Assembly: GCF_018688375.1 (NCBI RefSeq)
Contig: NZ_CP061318.1
Coordinates: forward strand, 1,488,001-1,552,000
DNA length: 64,000 nucleotides
Reading direction: 5' to 3'
From: Polynucleobacter sp. AP-Ainpum-60-G11
Lineage (GTDB): Bacteria > Pseudomonadota > Gammaproteobacteria > Burkholderiales > Burkholderiaceae
Made by a program: the position numbers and the translations under genes. The notes beneath the pieces are model-generated. The model saw only the letters and a list, made by a program, of their open reading frames with translations, did no database searches and was not told where the DNA came from. Positions 25,926-33,334 of the stretch are shown here, piece after piece. How positions within the stretch are numbered: position 1 is the first letter of the stretch; every line of letters begins with the position of its first letter.

Positions 25926-27157
25926 TACTCCCCCTGGGGATCGTGATCTTGGGTTTGTTTGGCGATATTAAAACGCCTTCCCCCTCGAGGATCCGTTCCT
26001 CGTCCGGCTAAATATAGCCAGTTACCTTGATTGCTATAAACATCATAGTCAAGCAACTGAGACTCAAACCAGGCAGCGCCTAAGCGCCAATCACCCTGTA
26101 AATCATAGATCCAGTAACTGGCAACAACCTGACGCATGCGATTAGACAGATAGCCAGTTTTGAGTAACTCACGCATTCCGGCATCTACTAGAGGCTCACC
26201 AGTAGCGCCAGCCTGCCATGACTCAAAGCTTTGAAGATTACTGCGCATGACAGGGGCGTCACTTAAGCCCTGAGCTTGATAGAGCTGCTTCCCATATTTA
26301 AAGTGCAGGAAACGGAAATAATCTCGCCATAGCAACTCAAACCACAACCAATAAGTACCGTCATTAGCACCATGAGATTGTTCATACGCAGTTAACTCAG
26401 TAGCAACCGTCCTAGCGGAGAGACAACCCAAAGCAAGCCAGGGAGAAAACTTACTGGAATAGTCCTTGCCAATGAGTTGGTTGCGAGTTTCTTTATAGGT
26501 ATCTGGTAGGCGCCTTGCTAGATATTGCTTTAGATGATCAAGAGCGCTGCGCTCACCACCTGCAAACAGATAGGGTGAGGTGTTAGCTTGCTCAGCAGTT
26601 CTTATCAAGGAAGTCTCTACAAGTTCAGGCAAGGAGGGTATTTTCGAAGGCGCTACTACTGGCGCTGAAAATCTTAAGCCTGCGTTCTCTACTTTTTTAC
26701 GAAACTGGGTAAACATGTCTGGCATATCTTGAACTGGAAAGGGCAGACACTCCAGCGATAACATGCTTGATTGCCAGAACTCCTTAAGCAAGATTCCCCG
26801 CTCTTGAATTGCCTGGCTCTGATGTATTTCTTCTGGGGCTTCAATGCGCTCACAATAAACCGCACTGGCACGTGTGAATTGCGCCAACTCCAGAAGCACT
26901 TCCGCGGGTTCGCCCTCATACTCCAATAAATCAGATCCCAGGGTACGAAGTTGCGCCTTTAAATCATTCAAAGATTCCCGCAAAAATACTCGGCGATGAC
27001 GATCCCCTCTTGGGAAGCCCAAAGTATGAGTCTCCCGTGCCTGCGGAAGATGAATGTATACCGGCAACAATCTGTCAGCACGAAGACAAGCCTCCAATAA
27101 AGCCGGGTTATCTATCAGCCTAAGGTCATTTCTAAACCAATAAATGAGAGTGCTCAC
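25907..27157 (-). CDS. DASH-family cryptochrome/photolyase
   Basis: A 416-residue flavoprotein. The N-terminal alpha/beta domain starts STLIYWFRNDLRLIDNPAL, and the FAD domain carries WFELLWRDYFRFLHFKYG and NRMRQVVASYW. The C-terminal YSNQGNWLYLAGRGTDPRGGRRFN stretch is the pattern of DASH cryptochromes, which repair CPD lesions chiefly in single-stranded DNA. The start is GTG at 27157, directly after the TAA of the DUF2256 gene. It is shorter than many DASH proteins but looks complete. Confidence 0.85.
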   Translation of the reverse strand: MSTLIYWFRNDLRLIDNPALLEACLRADRLLPVYIHLPQARETHTLGFPRGDRHRRVFLRESLNDLKAQLRTLGSDLLEYEGEPAEVLLELAQFTRASAVYCERIEAPEEIHQSQAIQERGILLKEFWQSSMLSLECLPFPVQDMPDMFTQFRKKVENAGLRFSAPVVAPSKIPSLPELVETSLIRTAEQANTSPYLFAGGERSALDHLKQYLARRLPDTYKETRNQLIGKDYSSKFSPWLALGCLSARTVATELTAYEQSHGANDGTYWLWFELLWRDYFRFLHFKYGKQLYQAQGLSDAPVMRSNLQSFESWQAGATGEPLVDAGMRELLKTGYLSNRMRQVVASYWIYDLQGDWRLGAAWFESQLLDYDVYSNQGNWLYLAGRGTDPRGGRRFNIAKQTQDHDPQGEYQRLWL

Positions 27158-27343
27158 TTATTTCACCCCAGGTACGACTGCAGAAGATTTCTTGAGTCGG
27201 CAGGCATCGGAGCAATACTTAATAGACTCCCAGTTTTTAGCCCAAGATTTACGCCAAGTCATCTCCCTGCCGCAAGTCACACATAACTTACTTGGCAAAA
27301 AGGATTTATTTCCTTTAAATCCAGACTTTTCTGACTTACTCAT
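27158..27343 (-). CDS. DUF2256 zinc-ribbon-like protein
   Basis: A 61-residue basic protein with two Cys pairs, LCVTCGREMTWRKSW and YCSDACR, the signature of DUF2256 and probably a zinc site. The ATG at 27343 gives the natural start (MSKSEKSG). Its TAA is immediately followed by the GTG of the DASH gene, a zero-base junction. The family is recurrently found beside photolyases. It overlaps the upstream part of a long plus-strand reading frame, which I judge non-coding there. Confidence 0.85.
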   Translation of the reverse strand: MSKSEKSGFKGNKSFLPSKLCVTCGREMTWRKSWAKNWESIKYCSDACRLKKSSAVVPGVK

Positions 27344-27398
27344 ACCGACCCATTTAAAAACGAATAGACTACAAAGCAAAATCGAGAAAGAGATTGCT

Positions 27399-28301
27399 TT
27401 GAAAGCTTTTTACGCAGATCACTATGTTTTACCACTTCCCGCCGGACACCGCTTTCCGATGGAGAAGTATGGAAGACTGCGCGATTTAGTTTCACAATTG
27501 GATGGCATTCAACTTGAGAACGCCCCCACCGTCACTGATACTCAAATACTGTATGCACATGATCCTAGCTACCTGATCAAAGTGCTACAAGGCACTCTCA
27601 ACTCAAAAGAGCAACAAGAAATTGGCTTTCCCTGGAGCGTCCAAATGGTTGAGCGCTCGCGAAGATCTGCAGGAGCAACACTGGCAGCTGCAAAGCTTGC
27701 GCTCACTGAAGGTATCGCAGGAAATTTAGCTGGGGGCACACACCATGCCTATCGCAATAAAGGTAGTGGGTTCTGCGTCTTTAATGATTCAGCGATTGCA
27801 GCTAGGGCGATTCAGAAAGAAGTGAATTCCCAATTAAGGGTTGCCATCGTTGACCTGGATGTTCACCAGGGCAATGGCACTGCCTCCATTCTGGAAAATG
27901 ATCCCTCTGTATTTACCCTATCGATACATGGGGAAAATAACTTCCCATTTAGTAAAGAGCTAAGTGATCTCGATATTGGTTTGCCAGATGGAGCTGGCGA
28001 TGAAATCTATATAAGAGCTCTCCACCAAGGCCTAGAAATCCTAGATTCTCGCTTTAAACCTGACTTGATTATTTACTTGGCCGGAGCCGATCCACATGAA
28101 GGAGATCGCTTAGGAAAACTCAGCGTGAGTAAAGAAGGAATGCGCCAGCGAGATGAATGTGTTTTCCAGTACGGCTTAGATCGTCAAATTCCGATCGCAT
28201 TTAGCATGGCTGGAGGCTACGGTAGAGAAATTCAGTCGACCGTGGATATTCATTTTCAGACCATTCAAACCGCACTGCGATACCAACAACAATACCCCTA
28301 A
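27399..28301 (+). CDS. Histone-deacetylase-fold deacetylase (AcuC/HDAC superfamily)
   Basis: Zinc-dependent deacylase of about 300 residues. The HDAC core is visible: HHAYRNKGSGFCVFNDSA, VDLDVHQGNGTA (zinc Asp and His), SIHGENNFPF and LAGADPHEGDRLG. The frame is open far upstream, but it contains no ATG there and runs antisense to DUF2256. Homology begins at KAFYADHYVLPLPAGHRFPM, so TTG at 27399 is the best start. An ATG further in would remove conserved residues. The substrate may be an acetylated small molecule or protein. Confidence 0.85.
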   Translation: MKAFYADHYVLPLPAGHRFPMEKYGRLRDLVSQLDGIQLENAPTVTDTQILYAHDPSYLIKVLQGTLNSKEQQEIGFPWSVQMVERSRRSAGATLAAAKLALTEGIAGNLAGGTHHAYRNKGSGFCVFNDSAIAARAIQKEVNSQLRVAIVDLDVHQGNGTASILENDPSVFTLSIHGENNFPFSKELSDLDIGLPDGAGDEIYIRALHQGLEILDSRFKPDLIIYLAGADPHEGDRLGKLSVSKEGMRQRDECVFQYGLDRQIPIAFSMAGGYGREIQSTVDIHFQTIQTALRYQQQYP

Positions 28302-28302
28302 A

Positions 28303-28926
28303 TCAATTTTTCTTTATTGGCAGGGTGTTCAATGTCTTTGCATCATTGAGTTGTCTATCAACTAAGTACAGGGTTCCACCATAGTTAGCCTGCAGATCGT
28401 AGCCAGATAAACCCACTGTATAGATTGAGATGTAGGGGTTGAAAGAGCGAATAGTTCCACCAGAGCCTGCAGAGAAATTAGCATCAACATCCATGCCGCC
28501 ACGCTGGCCATCAATCGATGTTAGTAAGAACTGGTCAATGGCATCGGTATTTTTAAAGATGATGACTTGGTATTGCTCTTGATATCCCGCGCCAACTCCT
28601 TCACCGGTTTTCATAGCCTCCATAAATATAGGTTCCGGGCGACGCTTATCAAAGAGCGCACCTTCGCCTCTGGCGAGAACGAGTAAGACCACATTTACGT
28701 TCGTTGTGCTGAATACGGCATATCCCGGGGCTGTCTCGACCTCTTTTTTAATCGCCGGATTTTGCTTAATCAAAGCGGCCAGGCCTGTCTTAGACATTGC
28801 TAGAGTAGCTTGACGTTTTTGCAGAATCTCTTGCTCCGTTAAAGGCTTTCCATCACTACCGGTGGACTGGCAAGCAACTAAAGCCAAGGCGCAAACGAGA
28901 ACCAGCAATCTTGATACAAAGAACAT
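28303..28926 (-). CDS. SYLF-domain (YSC84-like) lipoprotein
   Basis: A 207-residue predicted lipoprotein with lipobox LVAC near residue 19. The C-terminal half matches the lipid-binding SYLF/Ysc84 domain: GYAVFSTTNVNVVLLVLARGEG, GQRGGMDVDANFSAGSGG and YGLSG-like VGLSGYDL. Homologues bind membrane lipids. It is convergent with the deacetylase gene, with one base between the two stops. Confidence 0.8.
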   Translation of the reverse strand: MFFVSRLLVLVCALALVACQSTGSDGKPLTEQEILQKRQATLAMSKTGLAALIKQNPAIKKEVETAPGYAVFSTTNVNVVLLVLARGEGALFDKRRPEPIFMEAMKTGEGVGAGYQEQYQVIIFKNTDAIDQFLLTSIDGQRGGMDVDANFSAGSGGTIRSFNPYISIYTVGLSGYDLQANYGGTLYLVDRQLNDAKTLNTLPIKKN

Positions 28927-28984
28927 GAGAATCCTAAATACTAAAAGGTTGGCTACTAAGGTGGTATTTGCAATATTGGAAAAT

Positions 28985-29005
28985 TGCCCCCAGTTTCAGG
29001 GGGCA
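28985..29005 (-). terminator. Rho-independent terminator
   Basis: TGCCCCC / GGGGGCA stem with a 7-base loop, followed on the minus strand by ATTTTCC. It lies seven bases after the stop of the eRF1-domain-like gene at 29012. Confidence 0.8.
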
Positions 29006-29011
29006 TCTTAA

Positions 29012-29416
29012 TTAACCAGTAATTACGGTGTCGCCTTTTAATGCATCGACTTTATGGAAATATTTTTTTGCATAAGCTAGCAACTGTCCATCAGTAGGAT
29101 GATCAACAGTTTCAATGCCAACTACTTTGTCAGCAATCAGATGATCATGCTTAGTAGCATGCTTCATGAGCTCTAATTTTGCAGATCCTGGTCCAACAAT
29201 CAAAATCTCTTTTGATTCTTTCACTGCCTGAATCACTTCATGCAAATAATGCTCGTCTGGTCCAGCATGCGCACCACTGACGTTTCCACTTTTATGATGG
29301 ATGTTCTTGTGCGTAGATCTCGTTTTGATCACTTCACTCTCACTTGCAGTGGGATTGAAATAAATAACATGTGCTTCTTGGTGGTCAATCCAAATTACTG
29401 AGTGATTAAATGACAT
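29012..29416 (-). CDS. eRF1 domain 3-like 'translational machinery' protein
   Basis: A 134-residue protein. The C-terminal part (EILIVGPGSAKLELMKHATKHDHLIADKVVGIETVDHPTDGQL) resembles the eRF1/pelota domain 3 fold seen in bacterial proteins annotated as translational machinery or baeRF-like. The N-terminal VIWIDHQEAHVIYF strand pattern is also usual. A role at ribosomes is inferred only from this fold. It is the second gene of a pair behind a perfect FNR site at 29798 and ends in its own terminator. Confidence 0.7.
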   Translation of the reverse strand: MSFNHSVIWIDHQEAHVIYFNPTASESEVIKTRSTHKNIHHKSGNVSGAHAGPDEHYLHEVIQAVKESKEILIVGPGSAKLELMKHATKHDHLIADKVVGIETVDHPTDGQLLAYAKKYFHKVDALKGDTVITG

Positions 29417-29464
29417 AGGTTCTCTTTCTTATTAAAAAACGGACTACTAAGCACTACAAAATGA

Positions 29465-29731
29465 TCAATCCAGGATTAAATCATGGCTAAACAAATGAAC
29501 GGCACCATCAATAGCATGGCCGTTGATAATTTTTTGCTCTGCTATCGAAAGCAACTTTAATTGATGATTTTTAAATAACTGCAACGCATTCGTCTCAACG
29601 CTGTCAGGATCCAAATCCTGAAGAGCCTCATAGCTAAAACTGCACTTGAGGGCTTTACCGTCAAGTATTGCTGGATAGGAGACATCACCATTCTCTAAAA
29701 CAGATACGGGACCAACAAATTCAAGCTTCAT
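29465..29731 (-). CDS. DUF1488-like small protein
   Basis: An 88-residue acidic protein. The core VSYPAILDGKALKCSFSYEALQDL resembles DUF1488, a short family whose members typically read V-x-F-x-A-x-x-x-G-x-x-x-x-C. Its function is unknown. It is preceded 67 bases upstream by a perfect FNR palindrome and followed 48 bases later by the eRF1-domain-like gene, so the two likely form an oxygen-regulated unit. Confidence 0.6.
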   Translation of the reverse strand: MKLEFVGPVSVLENGDVSYPAILDGKALKCSFSYEALQDLDPDSVETNALQLFKNHQLKLLSIAEQKIINGHAIDGAVHLFSHDLILD

Positions 29732-29797
29732 GGGGGCTCACTTTATTAAAAATAGTCAAATAGCTCTAATATTTTGAACCTGATATACAAAGTGTAC

Positions 29798-29811
29798 TTG
29801 ATGCATATCAA
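29798..29811 (-). promoter_or_regulatory. Perfect FNR/Anr binding palindrome
   Basis: TTGATGCATATCAA is an exact match to TTGAT-N4-ATCAA. It lies 67 bases upstream of the DUF1488-like start. AT-rich -10-like sequence (TATTAG at 29771-29766) stands at roughly class II distance. It is a better match than the box before ccoN. Confidence 0.8.
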
Positions 29812-29826
29812 AATCTTTGGCCTTAA

Positions 29827-30633
29827 CTAGCTGGCATCTAGCTTTCGTTGATTCAAAAAGTTCTGGGTAGTTCTAGCCAGATGAATGTCGTGAGTCTTAC
29901 TTAAAGTCGACGATCGCCCTAATAGATCTTCTGCGGATGCTTGAAGATCCGAACCATTGCTGACAAAAAGAATTTGATTCATTCGATCATCCTCCACCAC
30001 GAGGACCGACGGGTAGTCAAAAACACGATCAATGCGCTCTTGATAGACCTGATTAAGCCCCGCTGCGCCCGAGAAGTTGATCACTAATATGCCATGTGGC
30101 TTTAGGCACGCCAGACAACTGGCATAGAAATCCTCACTACAGAGCTGGGCTGCTTGTCCTAGCTTGGTATACCCATCAACCAGCAATACGTCAAATTGCT
30201 CTTCAGTATTGCGCAAATATGCTGCACCGTCAGCCTCCAAAACCTGAAATTCGGCTGTATTTTGCGGGACATGGAATTTATCCTTAAGTGCAATCACTTT
30301 AGAGTTATTTTCCAAAACCAAAATAGATGCAGCCGGCAAATGGTGGTGGCAGTACTTAGCTAAGGATCCACCGCCCAAACCAATCATTGCAATTTTTCTG
30401 GGATCAGTATGAAAAAGCAGAAAGCCCATCATAGTTTCGGTATAGCTCACCACTAAACGTATGGGCGCCTGCATGTCCATTAAGCTTTGCGTGGACTCAC
30501 TATCAAAATACAGGGCTTTAAACTTGTTGCTTTCGACGATATAGGGTTCACCTTGTGTACCGTCAAACCTTTCTTTTAATTTAGAAAGGCCTTCTTTAAG
30601 ACTTTGAATTCCTGCTGACTGGATGAGTGACAT
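29827..30633 (-). CDS. Spermidine-synthase-like SAM-fold protein
   Basis: A 268-residue Rossmann-fold protein with the glycine motif IGLGGGSLAKY, acidic LVLENNSKV and VLEADGAAYL, and the loop LLVDGYTKLGQ where spermidine synthases carry their catalytic Asp. The putrescine-binding motifs are not clearly preserved and no speD/speE pair is near, so a different aminopropyl- or methyltransferase, or an orphan role, is possible. It stops 15 bases before the FNR palindrome. Confidence 0.65.
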   Translation of the reverse strand: MSLIQSAGIQSLKEGLSKLKERFDGTQGEPYIVESNKFKALYFDSESTQSLMDMQAPIRLVVSYTETMMGFLLFHTDPRKIAMIGLGGGSLAKYCHHHLPAASILVLENNSKVIALKDKFHVPQNTAEFQVLEADGAAYLRNTEEQFDVLLVDGYTKLGQAAQLCSEDFYASCLACLKPHGILVINFSGAAGLNQVYQERIDRVFDYPSVLVVEDDRMNQILFVSNGSDLQASAEDLLGRSSTLSKTHDIHLARTTQNFLNQRKLDAS

Positions 30634-30671
30634 CCCTCATCATAAAGCCACCATCAGCAAGTAGGATGGGC

Positions 30672-30941
30672 TTAGTTTTTTCTACTAGCTAAGTACTGAA
30701 CGCCTTCATTACCATAACTTTCAGCATGTTCTTGACTATGCGGCAAGTGAAATACGTCTCCAGTCAGATAAGTGCGCTTAGTGCCATCAATAACAATATC
30801 GATTTGACCTTGCGTCACTAGAGCCCTCACCTCAAATGGGTGGGCGTGATTATCCAAGAAGCCACTCCGCTCTCGAATCACCAAAACGGGCTCAGGAAAA
30901 TCTTCTGCACTAAGCACTTTTAGAAAAGTTTCCAGATTCAT
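30672..30941 (-). CDS. Small cupin-domain protein
   Basis: An 89-residue single cupin: HAHPFEVRALVTQGQIDIVIDG and TGDVFHLPHSQEHAESYG give the His/Glu set for metal binding. The ATG at 30941 (MNLETFLKVL) is preferred over the ATG at 30974, whose extra 11 residues overlap the VOC gene. It may be an enzyme or a sensor. It ends a minus-strand run that starts with the CoA-transferase gene. Confidence 0.75.
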   Translation of the reverse strand: MNLETFLKVLSAEDFPEPVLVIRERSGFLDNHAHPFEVRALVTQGQIDIVIDGTKRTYLTGDVFHLPHSQEHAESYGNEGVQYLASRKN

Positions 30942-30951
30942 ACACTCAGAC

Positions 30952-31344
30952 TTAAATTGGCACACTAATTTCAATGAGATTTTGATCTGGATCTCTCACA
31001 TAGACTGAATTGATCTTTGTAGTGGCCCCAGTTCGAATGACCGGCCCCTCCATAATCGGCCAACCCATCTCACCGAGCTTTGAAATCACTTGCTCTAGTG
31101 GTCTATCGGCAATAAAACACAGGTCGAGAGATCCCGGCGTCGGAATATCTGCTTTAGGTTCAAATTCTTTGCCCTTAATGTGCAGATTAATTTTTTGATT
31201 GCCAAACTTAAAGGCCTTACGCTCTACTGGTGGCGTGCCGCCAATAAAGCTTTCTAGCTTCATCCCTATGACGCGCGTATAAAAGTCAACGCAGGCTTCT
31301 TCATTTGCAGTGGTTAATACCAGGTGGTCTAAGTGATCAATCAT
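30952..31344 (-). CDS. VOC (glyoxalase/dioxygenase fold) protein
   Basis: A 130-residue vicinal-oxygen-chelate protein: HLDHLVLTTANEEACVDFYTRVIGM, INLHIKG and VYVRDPDQNLIEIS. Metal ligands at the first His, the middle His and the terminal Glu fit the fold. The reaction is unknown. It sits 16 bases after the Bug-receptor gene on the same strand and may belong to the same catabolic unit. Confidence 0.8.
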   Translation of the reverse strand: MIDHLDHLVLTTANEEACVDFYTRVIGMKLESFIGGTPPVERKAFKFGNQKINLHIKGKEFEPKADIPTPGSLDLCFIADRPLEQVISKLGEMGWPIMEGPVIRTGATTKINSVYVRDPDQNLIEISVPI

Positions 31345-31360
31345 CTAATTCAACCCTCTA

Positions 31361-32347
31361 TCAATCAGCCTCAATCTTGGCCGCCTTAACAACCGAAGTC
31401 CATCTGCCATTTTCGGCCTTAATAAACTCATCCAATTGCTTGGGATTCATATAGACAGCTTCTGCACCCATCTCTACTGCCTTTTGCTTAAACGCTGGCG
31501 CAGACATTACCTTAGCAATTTCAGTTGTGAGTTGATTCACAATTGGCGCTGGCGTATTGATTGGGGCAAAGACTGCAAACCATGAGGTGGCGTCTAGTTT
31601 TGGCAAGCCTGCTTCAGCAGCTGTAGGAACATCCGGTAGGCTCGGAATTCGTTTTTTACCAGTAGTGGCTAGGGCACGCAATTTACCAGTCTGAATATGC
31701 GGGATGAACGGTGGGGGCGTTCCGAATGTGAGATCTACCTGACCACCCAATAAATCAGCTAATGCGGGACCAGTTCCCTTGTAAGGAATGTGCGTCATTT
31801 TGATGCCCGCTTGTTGCTCAAGCATTGCACCAGTAACGTGCTGCAAGGAGCCGTTACCAGAAGACGCGTAATTTAACTTGCCAGGATTTGCTTTAGCGTA
31901 AGCAATGAGTTCATTCATCGTCTTAAATGGCAAGTCAGCCCGGACCACCACAATTTGTGGAGCTGAAATTACATTCGCTACAGGCTGGAAATCCTTAAGC
32001 TCCCATGGCAGTGGGTTCTTGCTTACCAAAGGTGTGATGACGTGATAGCCGGAGTACTGAACAAGCAAAGTGTAGCCATCGGGATCGGATTTTTTCACGG
32101 CTGCCGCTGCAATTGCACCAGAGGCCCCCGCTTTATTCTCAACCACAATTGTTTGACCCAATGCAGCGCCAAGGGGTTGAGCCAATACTCTTGCCGTGAA
32201 ATCAGTTGTGCCACCCGGTGCAGATGATGCAATAAATGTAATCGGTTTATTTGGGTACTTACCTGAGTCTTGGCTATAGGCGGCAAACGGAGTTTGTGCA
32301 AGCAATATTAAAGTCAGAATATGCAGATTTGAAAAATATTTACACAT
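31361..32347 (-). CDS. Bug-family (TctC) tripartite tricarboxylate receptor
   Basis: A 328-residue periplasmic binding protein with a signal peptide (about 1-25). The family pattern is clear: YPNKPITFIASSAPGGTTDFTARVLAQ, VENKAGASGAIAA, PGKLNYASSGNGS and the C-terminal domain. Such Bug proteins bind carboxylates and are abundant in Burkholderiales. No TctA/TctB permease is nearby. It is encoded next to the lyase and CoA-transferase genes, so the ligand may be their substrate acid. Confidence 0.88.
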   Translation of the reverse strand: MCKYFSNLHILTLILLAQTPFAAYSQDSGKYPNKPITFIASSAPGGTTDFTARVLAQPLGAALGQTIVVENKAGASGAIAAAAVKKSDPDGYTLLVQYSGYHVITPLVSKNPLPWELKDFQPVANVISAPQIVVVRADLPFKTMNELIAYAKANPGKLNYASSGNGSLQHVTGAMLEQQAGIKMTHIPYKGTGPALADLLGGQVDLTFGTPPPFIPHIQTGKLRALATTGKKRIPSLPDVPTAAEAGLPKLDATSWFAVFAPINTPAPIVNQLTTEIAKVMSAPAFKQKAVEMGAEAVYMNPKQLDEFIKAENGRWTSVVKAAKIEAD

Positions 32348-32378
32348 GAAAAAGCCCTCAAAATGAAATCAATAAGAA

Positions 32379-33305
32379 TTAACGTAACTCTGCCACATAA
32401 GTAGGTGCAGGATGCAAATCACAAGTGCTGCCAGCTTGAGCAACTTGCCCTGGGACAGCATGCCCCACAATTAGCGGCAACTCACGCGCCAACCCAATTA
32501 AACGCGGAATATCAATCCCAGTGTCATACCCCATCGCATCGAGCATATGAATCGCGTCTTCACTAGAGATGTTGCCACTGGCGCCTGGTGCGTAAGGGCA
32601 CCCTCCTAGACCGCCAAGAGAGCCATCAAAGCGCACAATTCCGGATTGCACTGCTGCAAGTACGTTAGCTAGCCCCATTCCACGGGTATTGTGAAAATGA
32701 AAAGTTAACTGCAGATTGCCAAACTTCTGCTGCAAATCTTCAGACATTTTGCTAACTTGTGCAGGATGAGCCATTCCGGTTGTATCGCAAATAGTCACGC
32801 CGCGTATACCCAGATCCGCAAAGCGCTGAACAAATTGCTCGACCACAGACTGAGGAACATCCCCCTCCATTGGGCAACCAAAAGCTGTTGATAAGGAAAC
32901 GTTGATTGGCGTTCTTCCATCAACAAATTGAATGACTTCAGCTAATCCTGCAAAGCTTTTTTCTCGGCCCATTCGTAAATTAGCTAAATTATGAGTTTCG
33001 GAAGTCGACATCACAAGATTGAACTCATCTGCGCGAGACTCAAAAGCGCGCTCTGCCCCACGTAGGTTGGGCACCAAGACTGTGTACTCAACTCCTGGAA
33101 TACGTTGAATTCTGCCCATAACCTCTTCGGCATCCCGCAACATGGGAATGGCTTTGGGTGATGTAAAGGAAGTTACCTCAATCTTGGCAAATCCACATTG
33201 GCTTAATTCATCCACCAATTTAACTTTGTCATCAGTCGGAATAAAGTTGGGCTCAATCTGGAATCCGTCCCTGGTAACAACATCATTGAAATAAATTCTA
33301 GTCAT
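32379..33305 (-). CDS. Hydroxymethylglutaryl-CoA lyase family enzyme
   Basis: A 308-residue TIM-barrel lyase. DVVTRDGFQIE at the start, the metal-binding HFHNTRGMG and the signature GLGGCPYAPGASGN with its catalytic Cys identify the HMG-CoA lyase family (retro-aldol cleavage to acetyl-CoA or acetoacetate). The paired class III CoA-transferase suggests the thioester is made from a free hydroxy-diacid. HMG-CoA or citramalyl-CoA-type substrates are both plausible. Confidence 0.85.
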   Translation of the reverse strand: MTRIYFNDVVTRDGFQIEPNFIPTDDKVKLVDELSQCGFAKIEVTSFTSPKAIPMLRDAEEVMGRIQRIPGVEYTVLVPNLRGAERAFESRADEFNLVMSTSETHNLANLRMGREKSFAGLAEVIQFVDGRTPINVSLSTAFGCPMEGDVPQSVVEQFVQRFADLGIRGVTICDTTGMAHPAQVSKMSEDLQQKFGNLQLTFHFHNTRGMGLANVLAAVQSGIVRFDGSLGGLGGCPYAPGASGNISSEDAIHMLDAMGYDTGIDIPRLIGLARELPLIVGHAVPGQVAQAGSTCDLHPAPTYVAELR

Positions 33306-33334
33306 AAGATTGAATCTTCTAGTTAAGTTAATAA

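Noticed and set aside
27144-27398. Upstream part of the long plus-strand frame that ends as the deacetylase
   Set aside because: No similarity to the HDAC fold, no internal ATG, and it runs antisense to the well-supported DUF2256 gene and the DASH start.
29827-30633. Genuine polyamine-synthesis spermidine synthase
   Set aside because: Putrescine-binding motifs are not clear and no decarboxylase partner is near, so only a spermidine-synthase-like label is used.
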